In this document: piece after piece, positions 18,496 through 26,628 of the stretch | Position numbering within the stretch: position 1 is the first letter of the stretch | Layout: every line of letters starts with the position of its first letter | Translations under genes and position numbers: made by a program | Source of the DNA: Noviherbaspirillum_A sp047237965 | Lineage (GTDB): Bacteria > Pseudomonadota > Gammaproteobacteria > Burkholderiales > Burkholderiaceae_D | Direction of reading: 5' to 3' | Length of the DNA: 64,000 nucleotides | NCBI RefSeq assembly: GCF_047237965.1 | Contig: NZ_JBDFLX010000001.1 | Coordinates: 3,534,001-3,598,000, forward strand | Notes under the pieces: model-generated | Databases searched by the model: none | What the model was told of the DNA's origin: nothing | Seen by the model: only the letters and a program-made list of their open reading frames with translations

Positions 18496-19830
18496 ATGAC
18501 CAACGCATTATGGTTTGTTCTGGTGGGCGTGCTGATGCTCACGCGTGGGCTCAGCGCGACTGCGATCAAGCGCCTGCCGTTCACCTCGGCCATCATCTAT
18601 CTGGCCGTCGGCATCATCCTCGGGCCCATGGTCCTGGGCATCTTCTATTTCGACCCCATCGAGCAGTCGGCCCTGCTGGAGCTGCTCACTGAAATCGCGG
18701 TGCTGATCTCGCTGTTCTCCGCCGGCGTGAAGATGCCGGTGCCGGTGAAGTGGTCGACCTGGCGCGCCCCGGTGCGGCTGGCCTGGGTATCGATGACCAT
18801 CACCGTCGGCCTGATCGCGGCCTGCTGCTATCTGTTCCTGGGCATGCCGCTGGGCGCGGGCATATTGCTGGGCGCCGTGCTGGCGCCGACCGACCCGGTG
18901 CTGGCCACCGACGTCCAGACCCGCCACCCGGGCGACAATGACCGCCTGCGTTTCACGCTGACCTGCGAAGCCGGCATGAACGACGGCACCGCCTTCCCCT
19001 TCGTGATGCTGGGCCTGGGCCTGCTCGGCCTGCATGAGCTTGGCGAGAATGGCTGGCGCTGGCTGGCGGTCGATGTCGCCTGGGCCACGCTGGGCGGCAT
19101 TGCCATCGGCGTCATCGGCGGCATCGTGATTGCGCATGCCGGCTGGAAGCTGCGCGGCATGGAGCAAAAGCATGATGTACTGGACGACCTGGTGGGCCTG
19201 GGCCTGATTGCAGTGGTCTATGGCGTGGCAGTCCATTTCAGCGCCTGGGGCTTTCTGTCGGTCTTCTTTGCCGGCGTGGCGCTGCGGCAGGCCGAACTGA
19301 AGCTTGCCGGCTCGGCCGGCGTGAAGCGGGAACAGCTGGAAGGCGAGGACGCCGGCACGGCGTCGGCCGGCGAAGGCCAGCCGCAGCCGCCGCATATCGT
19401 CAGCGTGGAAGCGCTGGTATTCAAGGAACATCTGGAGCGGCTGTCGGAGCTGATGCTGGTGCTGCTGCTGGGCGGCATGATGGTCAGGCAATACTGGAGC
19501 TGGATGACGGTCGGGCTGGCGCTGTTCATCTTCCTGGTGGCGCGTCCGCTGAGCGTGTTCGTGGGCCTGATCGGCACCAACACCTCGATGCGCATCCGCT
19601 GCATCTCCGCCTGGTTCGGCGTGCGCGGCATCGGCTCCATCTATTACCTCAGCTACGCAATCCAGCATGGCTTGCCGACCGAGCTGGCGCGCGAGCTGAT
19701 ACAGATCACCCTGGTCGTCATCACCCTGTCGATCCTGGTCCATGGCACCAGCGTCAAGCCGCTGCTCAACCGTCTCTGGAAGCGGCCCGGCAAGGCTGGC
19801 AAACAGGTTCAGCGGGGCGCTGCGAACTGA
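18496..19830 (+). CDS. CPA1-like cation:proton antiporter
   Basis: 444 residues with about 12 hydrophobic segments. Recognisable parts are AIIYLAVGIILGPMVLG in the second helix, LLTEIAVLISLFSAGVKM, the ion-site helix GAVLAPTDPVLATDVQ, and CEAGMNDGTAFPFVMLGLG, the NhaP/NHE-type pattern with the Asp pair. A hydrophilic loop of about 50 residues lies near 275-325. It exchanges a monovalent cation for H+ across the inner membrane; Na+ or K+ preference cannot be read. It lies 79 bp after mrpG and may be co-transcribed with the Mrp operon or separate. Confidence 0.88.
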   Translation: MTNALWFVLVGVLMLTRGLSATAIKRLPFTSAIIYLAVGIILGPMVLGIFYFDPIEQSALLELLTEIAVLISLFSAGVKMPVPVKWSTWRAPVRLAWVSMTITVGLIAACCYLFLGMPLGAGILLGAVLAPTDPVLATDVQTRHPGDNDRLRFTLTCEAGMNDGTAFPFVMLGLGLLGLHELGENGWRWLAVDVAWATLGGIAIGVIGGIVIAHAGWKLRGMEQKHDVLDDLVGLGLIAVVYGVAVHFSAWGFLSVFFAGVALRQAELKLAGSAGVKREQLEGEDAGTASAGEGQPQPPHIVSVEALVFKEHLERLSELMLVLLLGGMMVRQYWSWMTVGLALFIFLVARPLSVFVGLIGTNTSMRIRCISAWFGVRGIGSIYYLSYAIQHGLPTELARELIQITLVVITLSILVHGTSVKPLLNRLWKRPGKAGKQVQRGAAN

Positions 19831-19911
19831 GCCCCATCCACAACCGCCTTATTTGCAGACCATCCCCGGGTTCCTGAACGGCCCGGCGCGCGGGTCAAGG
19901 AGGAAACACGC

Positions 19912-22203
19912 ATGAGCAAGGAAGAAAAATTCACATCCGCCCACCAGCCTGCCGGCGGGTGGGGTTCGGTCAAGGCCGTGACCTCCATGTTGCTCAAGGA
20001 AGGCGCGGCCCTCAACGGCAGCCGCATCCTGCTGCACCAGAACAAGCCCGGGGGCTTTGCCTGCGTCAGCTGCGCCTGGGCAAAGCCAGCGCATCCGCAT
20101 CCCTTCGAGTTCTGCTCCAACGGCGCCCAGGCCACCGCCTGGGAAATCACCAGCAAGCGGGTGGCGCCGGACTTTTTCCTGCGCCATACCGCAACCGAGC
20201 TGGAAGGCTGGAGCGACCATGCGCTGGAAGAGGAGGGCCGGCTGACGGCGCCTCTGCGCTGGGACGCGGCCACCGACAGGTACCTGGAAGTGTCGTGGCA
20301 GCAGGCCTTCGACGAGATCGGCGCCGAACTGAAGAAGCTCGCGCCGCAGTCGGCCGTGTTCTATACCTCCGGCCGGGCGTCGCTGGAAACGGCCTACATG
20401 TACCAGCTGCTGGCGCGCATGTATGGCTGCAACAACCTGCCCGACAGTTCCAACATGTGCCATGAAAGCACCTCGGTGGCGCTGCCCGAGACCATCGGCG
20501 TGCCGATCGGCACCGTGGCGCTGGACGACTTCGAGAAGACCGACTGCATCTTCTTCTTCGGCCAGAACGTCGGCACCAACAGCCCGCGCATGCTGCACCA
20601 GCTGCAGGAAGCCCGCAAGCGCGGCGTGCCGGTGATCACCTTCAATCCCCTGCGCGAGCGCGGCCTGGTCAGCTTTACCAATCCGCAGGACCCGGCCCAG
20701 ATGCTGACCGCCGACGAGACCGGCATCAGCACACAGTACCACCAGCTCAAGGCCGGCGGCGACAGCGCCGCGCTGATGGGCCTGTGCAAGTTCCTGGTGG
20801 AGTGGGACGATGCGGCGCAGCAGGCGGGCAGGGCGCGCGTGCTGGACGAGCGCTTCCTGGCGCAGCACACCCATGGCCATGCCGAATTCCTGGAGGCGGT
20901 GCGCGGCTGGCGCTGGGAAGACATCGAGCGCGAATCGGGCCTGGCGCGCAATGCGCTCGAAATGGCCGCCGGCGCCTATGCCAATGCGCGCGCCGTGATC
21001 GGCATCTATGGCATGGGCCTGACCCAGCACACGAAGGGCGTGCAGAACGTGCAGATGCTGTCCAACCTGCTGCTGTTGAAGGGCAATATCGGCAAGCCCG
21101 GCGCCGGCATCTGCCCGGTGCGCGGCCATTCGAACGTGCAGGGCCAGCGCACCGTGGGCATCACCGAAAAGCCGGAGCTGGCGCCGCTGGACAAGCTGGA
21201 GCAACAGTACGGCTTCAAGGCGCCGCGCGAGAAGGGCCTGGCCACGGTGGAATCCTGCGAGGGCATACTGTCGGGCGACGTCAAGGCCTTCGTCAGCCTG
21301 GGCGGCAACTTCGTGCGCGCCGCGCCGGAAACGGCCCTGCTGGAAGCGGCCTGGCGGCGGCTGCGGCTGTCGGTGCAGATCGCCACCAAGCTCAACCGCA
21401 GCCATGTGCTGCATGGCGAGGTGGCGTTCATCCTGCCCTGCCTGGGCCGCATCGAGATCGACCGCCAGGCCGGCGGCGAGCAGTCGGTGTCGGTCGAGGA
21501 CAGCACCGGCCACATGCACGGCTCGCGCGGCGTGGCCGAGCCGGCGGCCGACAGCCTGCTGTCCGAACCGGCGATCGTGGCCGGCATCGCCCGCGCGCTG
21601 CTGCCGCCCAACCCCAAGCTGGACTGGGAAAAGTGGGTCGGCGACTACAGCCTGATCCGCGATGCGATCGCCGAGACCTATCCCGAGATCTTCCATGACT
21701 TCAATGAGCGCATGTGGCAGCCCGGCGGCTTTGCGCGGCCGATCGCGGCCAGGAAGCGCGAATGGAAGACCAAGACCGGCAAGGCCAACTTCATCGTGCC
21801 CGAAGCCCTGAATGAAAACCCCGACATGGCTGAGCCGGCCGACGTGCTGCGCCTGTTCACGCTGCGCTCGGACGGCCAGTTCAACACCACGGTGTACCAC
21901 CATGACGACCGCTTCCGCGGCGTCTACGGCACCCGCATGGTGCTGCTGCTGAACCACGACGACATCGCGCGTCTGGGCCTGGCCGAAGGCGACCGCGTGA
22001 CCGCCGCCACCCATGCCGGCGACGGCGTGGCGCGCAGCGTGGCCGGCCTGCGGGTCACGCCCTATGACATACCCAAGGGCTGCGCCGCCGGCTATTTCCC
22101 CGAATGCAATCCGCTGATCCCGCTCTGGCACCATGCCGAGGAAAGCATGGTGCCGGCGGCCAAGGCGATCTCGATTAGGCTCACCCGCATGGAGGCGGCA
22201 TGA
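19912..22203 (+). CDS. FdhF/YdeP-family molybdopterin oxidoreductase
   Basis: 763 residues with a perfect AAGGAGG at 19897-19903. GGWGSVKAV near the N-terminus, the Cys cluster CVSC then EFC, and NMCHESTSVALPE are typical of the YdeP branch of formate-dehydrogenase-alpha-like enzymes. GNIGKPGAGICPVRGHSNVQG is the conserved pterin-binding loop, and the C-terminal molydop-binding domain has FNTTVYHHDDRFRGVYGTR. It should bind a bis-MGD molybdenum cofactor; the substrate is unproven (formate is one option, E. coli YdeP is linked to acid resistance). No Tat signal is seen, so it is cytoplasmic. The stop overlaps fdhD. Confidence 0.9.
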   Translation: MSKEEKFTSAHQPAGGWGSVKAVTSMLLKEGAALNGSRILLHQNKPGGFACVSCAWAKPAHPHPFEFCSNGAQATAWEITSKRVAPDFFLRHTATELEGWSDHALEEEGRLTAPLRWDAATDRYLEVSWQQAFDEIGAELKKLAPQSAVFYTSGRASLETAYMYQLLARMYGCNNLPDSSNMCHESTSVALPETIGVPIGTVALDDFEKTDCIFFFGQNVGTNSPRMLHQLQEARKRGVPVITFNPLRERGLVSFTNPQDPAQMLTADETGISTQYHQLKAGGDSAALMGLCKFLVEWDDAAQQAGRARVLDERFLAQHTHGHAEFLEAVRGWRWEDIERESGLARNALEMAAGAYANARAVIGIYGMGLTQHTKGVQNVQMLSNLLLLKGNIGKPGAGICPVRGHSNVQGQRTVGITEKPELAPLDKLEQQYGFKAPREKGLATVESCEGILSGDVKAFVSLGGNFVRAAPETALLEAAWRRLRLSVQIATKLNRSHVLHGEVAFILPCLGRIEIDRQAGGEQSVSVEDSTGHMHGSRGVAEPAADSLLSEPAIVAGIARALLPPNPKLDWEKWVGDYSLIRDAIAETYPEIFHDFNERMWQPGGFARPIAARKREWKTKTGKANFIVPEALNENPDMAEPADVLRLFTLRSDGQFNTTVYHHDDRFRGVYGTRMVLLLNHDDIARLGLAEGDRVTAATHAGDGVARSVAGLRVTPYDIPKGCAAGYFPECNPLIPLWHHAEESMVPAAKAISIRLTRMEAA

Positions 22204-23027
22204 ACGCCGTCGCCGACATGCAGGCGCTGGCGATGCCGGCTCCCACATGCGAAGTGGGCGCATGGCGGCATGGCATGGCGGCGCAGGCCATCGACACCGT
22301 TGTGGAGGAAGTGCCGGTGGCGCTGGTCTACAACGGCATTTCGCATGCGGTGCTGCTGGCCTCGCCCACCGACCTGGAAGACTTCGCGCTTGGCTTTTCC
22401 CTGTCCGAGGCGATCCTGGCCAGCCGCGCCGAGCTCTATGACCTGGACGTGGTGGCGGGCGAGCAGGGCATCGAACTGCGCATGACCATCGCCGGCGCCG
22501 CCATGCATGCATTGAAGCTGCGCCGGCGCACGCTGGCAGGCCGCACCGGCTGCGGCCTGTGCGGCACCGAGAGCCTGGACCAGGTGCTGCGGCCGGTCAC
22601 GCCGGTGGCCGCGGGCGGCGTCGCGCAGGCATCGGCCATCCATGCCGCGATGCGGGCGCTGGCGGAGCGCCAGGCGCTGCACCAGGCCACCGGCGCGGCG
22701 CATGCCGCCGGCTGGGCGCGCTGGGATGGCGAACTGCTCTTCACGCGCGAGGATGTGGGCCGCCACAATGCGCTGGACAAGCTGGTCGGCGCCATCGCCC
22801 AGGCCGGCATGGATGCGCGGGAAGGCTTCGCCATCGTGACCAGCCGCGCCAGCGTCGAAATGGCGCAGAAGGCCGCATGCGCCGGCATCCGCCTGCTGGC
22901 GGCGATCTCGGCGCCCACCGCGATGGCGGTGCGCCTGGCCGACCAGAGCGGCCTGACGCTGGCCGGTTTCGTGCGCCAGGACAGGCAGCTGGTGTACAGC
23001 CATCCGGAGCGGGTGCGCCCGGACTGA
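22200..23027 (+). CDS. fdhD: Formate dehydrogenase accessory sulfurtransferase FdhD
   Basis: 275 residues. FdhD transfers sulfur from a cysteine desulfurase to the molybdenum cofactor of formate-dehydrogenase-type enzymes. The redox pair CGLC sits in GRTGCGLCGTES, and TREDVGRHNALDKLVGA plus SRASVEMAQKAACAGI are family-defining. The ATG overlaps the stop of the upstream oxidoreductase (22200-22203), so the two are translationally coupled, which suggests FdhD serves that enzyme. The next gene converges on it with no spacer. Confidence 0.96.
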   Translation: MNAVADMQALAMPAPTCEVGAWRHGMAAQAIDTVVEEVPVALVYNGISHAVLLASPTDLEDFALGFSLSEAILASRAELYDLDVVAGEQGIELRMTIAGAAMHALKLRRRTLAGRTGCGLCGTESLDQVLRPVTPVAAGGVAQASAIHAAMRALAERQALHQATGAAHAAGWARWDGELLFTREDVGRHNALDKLVGAIAQAGMDAREGFAIVTSRASVEMAQKAACAGIRLLAAISAPTAMAVRLADQSGLTLAGFVRQDRQLVYSHPERVRPD

Positions 23028-24482
23028 TCAGGCGCCCGGCGTTGAAGCTGTGGCCGCTGTGGCCGGTGCGGCGGCCGTGGCGGACTCGTCGCCGCGCTTG
23101 TCGGCCCGCACCTCGGCCGGCGCGCCGGCGGCGATCAGCCCTTCGCCGGCCGCATGGGTGGCGGCGTATTCGCTGTCCGGCACCAGCACCAGCTGCGCGC
23201 CGCTGGCCCTCACTTCCTCGGCCAGCCGGTCGATCGCCTCGATCCGTTCCGGGTCGGGATTCACATTGCGAATGTAGATGGCCTTGATGCGCTGCGGATG
23301 GCGCAGCACCAGTTCGCGGTAGATCTCCGGATCTTCCTGTCCGCTGTCGCCGATCAGCACGAAGGGCAGGTCGGCATACGTGCCGAAGATGCGCTCGATG
23401 CTGGCCAGCTTGTGTTCCTGGTGCCGGCCGGCGCCGAACAGGCTTTTCACGCCCAGTTCCTTCAGCATCAGCGGGCCGATCGGCAGGTTCTGGGAGCGCA
23501 GGAAGTCGACCAGCGGCGTGTACAAATGCCAGGGGCTGCTCGACACATAGAACAGCGGATTGGCTTCGTTGCCGTCGGCGCCCGCATGCAGCGCCCGGTA
23601 GAACGCGGCCACGCCCTTGAACGGCTTCCTGGTATGGGCGTTCGAGATGGCCAGCATCTTCAGCATGCGCATCTTGTTGGTCACATTGCTCCACAACACC
23701 GTATCGTCGATGTCGCTGATGATGCCGAATCTTGCGCTGGCCGGCGGCACCAGCACTTCGGCGGTGGCGCTTGCCTGGCCGGCGGCCGGCGCCGGGTCCA
23801 GCAGCTCCAGCGCCACCTGCTGCCAGCCGGCGTCCACCGGCTGCGACAGGATCAGCTCCGCCTGGAAGTAGCCGTTATCGTCGGTCACGATCTCCTGTTC
23901 CGCGCCCTGGAAACGGGCGCGCAGCCTTGCGCCGGGCACCTCGTCCGAGCCCAGCCGCTTGTACAGCTCGGTCAGGTTGCGCCAGCCGCTGTGCCCGGCT
24001 TCGGGCGTGACGAAGCCCTCGTCCTTCAGCACCCGGCCGCGCAGCAGCAGGCGTCCGGTCGTGCCGTAGCCGATATAGGGAATCACGATGGCCGCGCCGT
24101 CGGACGCGGCGAAGCGCTTGAAGCGCCGGCCTGCCAGGCGCGCCAGCCGGGCCGCGCTTTCCTGCGCCTGCTGCAGCGCGCGCGGCAGCCGCGAGGAGGG
24201 CGCCTCTTGCGACGTGTCGGCAAGTGCGCCGGCAGCGTCCGGCGGCGCGTATTCGATCCACAGCGGCCCATCGTCGGCCAGTCGCAGCGCCGCCGCCTCG
24301 CGTTCTGCCGGCGCTTGCGGATCGACCCGTTCCGGCAGCACCGCCAGCGCCACGCCCCGCTGGCGCAGCTGTTCGATCTCGTCATCCGAGATCACGTCCG
24401 GATTGACCCAGATCGCTTCCAGCGTCGCACCCTGCGCCATCAGGTCGTCGTAGCCTTGCCGGGTCAAGATCAGAAAGGTCAT
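23028..24482 (-). CDS. App1-type phosphatase (DUF2183) with N-terminal extension
   Basis: 484 residues. The C-terminal half is a HAD-like App1 phosphatase domain: SDIDDT at 256-261 gives the D-x-D-x-T nucleophile motif, with VSSSPWHLYTPLVDFL and LIGDSGQEDPEIY following, as in yeast phosphatidate phosphatase App1. The N-terminal half contains an IVIPYIGYGTTGRLLLRGRVL segment and a beta-rich region usual for this family. The first 90 residues look like an added acidic segment. A lipid phosphate substrate is plausible but unproven. The stop codon abuts that of fdhD; upstream lies the quasi-palindromic repeat region. Confidence 0.87.
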   Translation of the reverse strand: MTFLILTRQGYDDLMAQGATLEAIWVNPDVISDDEIEQLRQRGVALAVLPERVDPQAPAEREAAALRLADDGPLWIEYAPPDAAGALADTSQEAPSSRLPRALQQAQESAARLARLAGRRFKRFAASDGAAIVIPYIGYGTTGRLLLRGRVLKDEGFVTPEAGHSGWRNLTELYKRLGSDEVPGARLRARFQGAEQEIVTDDNGYFQAELILSQPVDAGWQQVALELLDPAPAAGQASATAEVLVPPASARFGIISDIDDTVLWSNVTNKMRMLKMLAISNAHTRKPFKGVAAFYRALHAGADGNEANPLFYVSSSPWHLYTPLVDFLRSQNLPIGPLMLKELGVKSLFGAGRHQEHKLASIERIFGTYADLPFVLIGDSGQEDPEIYRELVLRHPQRIKAIYIRNVNPDPERIEAIDRLAEEVRASGAQLVLVPDSEYAATHAAGEGLIAAGAPAEVRADKRGDESATAAAPATAATASTPGA

Positions 24483-24601
24483 CGGTTCCTCCGTTGTGGC
24501 GTAACCTTATTCTGCGTAGATTCGGGGTGGACAGGCTGGTTGCGGGATATGTGGACCGGACTTTGGTCAATATGGTTGGGGTTAGCGGGCGATACGCTTT
24601 C

Positions 24602-24670
24602 GCGGTTGCGGTTGCGGTTGCGGTTAAAGCACGCGCAGCGACAGTTGCCGTTGCCGTTGCCGTTGCCGTT
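24602..24670 (+). repeat. Hexanucleotide arrays, left side
   Basis: Two short arrays lie side by side: about four copies of GGTTGC (24602-24625) and about five copies of GTTGCC (24642-24670). They mirror, on the opposite strand, the CAACGG copies on the right side of the same region. Confidence 0.8.
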
Positions 24671-24714
24671 GTTTGTGAAGTGGCAGTGAAGTCCCGTTGA
24701 GCGCGCCGTGTCAG

Positions 24715-25280
24715 CGGTGCCCGGAGCGGGAAAAGGTGCGGCGTCTGTCTGAGCCAAGCGCAGCTTGGCGAGTTTAGCCGCGCCCCGCTCCGGGTACCGC
24801 TGGCACGGGCACCCCGCGCAGCGGGGCGCGATCACCGGGTCGCCTTTTTTTGGTTACTTTTTTTGGCGAAGCAAAAAAAGTAACCCGGCCGCCGGGACGG
24901 ACTCCCGGCTTGTCTCCACGACAGTGCAGCCGTCTTGCGTCACCCGGCAAGGCACGGGCAGCACTGTCGGTGTTGTTGTTGACGTTCGTATTGAAACTTC
25001 AAACTTCAACTTCAAAAGCAACTGCTGCTTCGCAGTGACGCCTTACCCCTGGTGAAACAAGCCGACTGCACTGTCGTCATGACCAGGCCGGGTGTTCGCC
25101 CCGGCGGGCGAGTCACTTTTTTGCTTCGCCAAAAAAGTAACCAAAAAAGGCGACCCCGACTGTGCCGCCCCGCTGCGCGGGGTTCCCGTGCCGTCGATGC
25201 CCGGAGCGGGGCGCGGCTAAACTCGCCAAGCTGCGCTTGACTCAAACAGACGCCGCACCTTTTTCCGCTCCGGGCATCGC
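24715..25280. repeat. Large imperfect inverted repeat (quasi-palindrome)
   Basis: Left arm 24715-24945 and right arm about 25050-25280 are reverse complements over roughly 230 bp with scattered mismatches and small indels; a central spacer of about 100 bp separates them. Shared blocks include CCCGGAGCGG, AAGGTGCGGCGTCTGT, CAAGCGCAGCTTGGCGAG, GTTTAGCCGCGCCCCGCTCC and GGTTAC followed by a T-run and GGCGAAGC. Each arm itself contains a small hairpin (GGTTAC-T(n)...A(n)-GTAACC, 24852-24885 in the left arm). It lies between the divergent App1 and ttcA genes. Frames through it are not credible proteins. Similar GGTTAC/GTAACC-bearing elements recur in other betaproteobacteria as I recall, but I could not check. 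Confidence 0.85.
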
Positions 25281-25311
25281 CGTCACGGCGGTACACAGAC
25301 GGGGACCCTAA

Positions 25312-25419
25312 CTGCAACGGCAACGGCCACTTCAAAAGCAACGGCAACGGCAACGGCCACTTCAAAAGCAACGTCAACGTCAACGTCAACGTCAACGTCA
25401 ACGTCAACGTCAAAAGCCA
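25312..25419 (+). repeat. Hexanucleotide arrays, right side
   Basis: CAACGG copies interleaved with two copies of a 20-odd-base unit ending CCACTTCAAAAGCAACG, then about seven copies of CAACGT (25370-25413). The shared piece ACTTCAAAAGCAAC also occurs at the centre of the quasi-palindrome (25008-25021). Such arrays are prone to copy-number change. Confidence 0.82.
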
Positions 25420-25594
25420 CCTGCACCGGCACAAGCCGCTGCGCCCACAAGCCGACGCCGGCCCGGTGTGAGAAAATACCGCCTTCGTCTGAATCCAGGC
25501 CCGACGCCGTCCGGCGCGAGTCTCCCGCAATCAGCAAGTCCAGGCCGGCGCCGCCGCGCGCCCCGCCATCCATGCCTTAACAAAGAGATCACGT

Positions 25595-26545
25595 ATGAAT
25601 ACCGCTGTGAACCCGGTCAACGAGCCTGACATCGACATCGCTGCCGACACCGACGAGCAAACCTCCGCCCAGGAGATGATGCATACCGGTTCGCGGCGCT
25701 TTGAGATCCTGGAAAAGAATCTGCGCCGCCTGACCGGCAAGGCCGTGATCGACTTCGGCATGATCGAGGAAGGCGACCGGGTGATGGTCTGCCTGTCCGG
25801 CGGCGCCGACAGCTACACCATGCTGGAAACCCTGCGCTATCTGCAGCGCGTCGCTCCGATCCGCTTCGAACTGTTCGCCGTCAACCTCGACCAGAAGCAG
25901 CCCGGCTTCCCGGAGCACGTGCTGCCGCGCTATTTAGACGGCATCGGCGTGCCCTACAAGATCGTTGAGGAAGACACCTACAGCATCGTCAAGGACAAGA
26001 TCGCGCCCGGCAAGACCACCTGCTCGCTGTGCTCGCGGCTGCGGCGCGGCATCCTGTACCGCACCGCCAAGGAGATCGGCGCGACCAAGATCGCGCTCGG
26101 CCATCACCGCGACGACATCCTGCACACCTTCATGCTCAACCTGTTCTATGGCGGCACCATCAAGACCATGCCGCCCAAGCTGCGCGCCGACGACGGCGAG
26201 AACATCGTGATCCGTCCGCTGGCCTACTGCAAGGAGTCCGACATCAAGAAGTACGCGGCGGCGATGCAGTTCCCCATCATCCCCTGCAACCTGTGCGGCT
26301 CGCAGCCCAACCTGCAGCGCCAGGCCATGAAGGAAATGACGAAGCAGTGGGAAGCGAAGAACCCGCTGTGGGTCAAGAGCATGTTCACCGCGATGGGCAA
26401 TGTGACGCCGTCCCACATGCTGGACCGCGACCTGTTCGACTTCAATGCCTTCACGCTGAAGGAAGGCGCCCCGGTGGAAGGCGACCGGCTGTTCGACCCG
26501 GAAGAAACGCCGGCGCAGGGCGGCAGCGTGGTCAAGCTGATCTGA
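25595..26545 (+). CDS. ttcA: tRNA 2-thiocytidine(32) synthetase TtcA
   Basis: 316 residues. TtcA uses ATP and an iron-sulfur cluster to thiolate cytidine 32 of certain tRNAs. The PP-loop SGGADS is at 68-73; the cysteine pairs CSLC (143-146) and CNLC (231-234) supply cluster ligands. Length is normal for betaproteobacteria, which carry an extra N-terminal 30 residues relative to E. coli. AAAGAG precedes the ATG. It appears monocistronic, reading away from the upstream repeat region and converging on the kinase-like gene. Confidence 0.96.
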   Translation: MNTAVNPVNEPDIDIAADTDEQTSAQEMMHTGSRRFEILEKNLRRLTGKAVIDFGMIEEGDRVMVCLSGGADSYTMLETLRYLQRVAPIRFELFAVNLDQKQPGFPEHVLPRYLDGIGVPYKIVEEDTYSIVKDKIAPGKTTCSLCSRLRRGILYRTAKEIGATKIALGHHRDDILHTFMLNLFYGGTIKTMPPKLRADDGENIVIRPLAYCKESDIKKYAAAMQFPIIPCNLCGSQPNLQRQAMKEMTKQWEAKNPLWVKSMFTAMGNVTPSHMLDRDLFDFNAFTLKEGAPVEGDRLFDPEETPAQGGSVVKLI

Positions 26546-26628
26546 GGCGTTGCCCGCTTTCTGCACGGCGCTGCCACGCCGCCTTGTGCGGGATCAGCGG
26601 CCTGAAACGCTCACCTCGGAAACTGGAT

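Noticed and set aside
20455..20480. Selenocysteine site in the FdhF-like protein
   Set aside because: The corresponding segment reads NMCHESTS with ordinary codons and no in-frame TGA.
24602..25419. CRISPR array
   Set aside because: The repeats are direct hexamers without regular spacers and the larger repeat is a single inverted pair.
25012..25530. Minus-strand frame through the quasi-palindrome
   Set aside because: Its product is simple repeats (LTLTLT) plus the inverted-repeat arm; not a credible protein.
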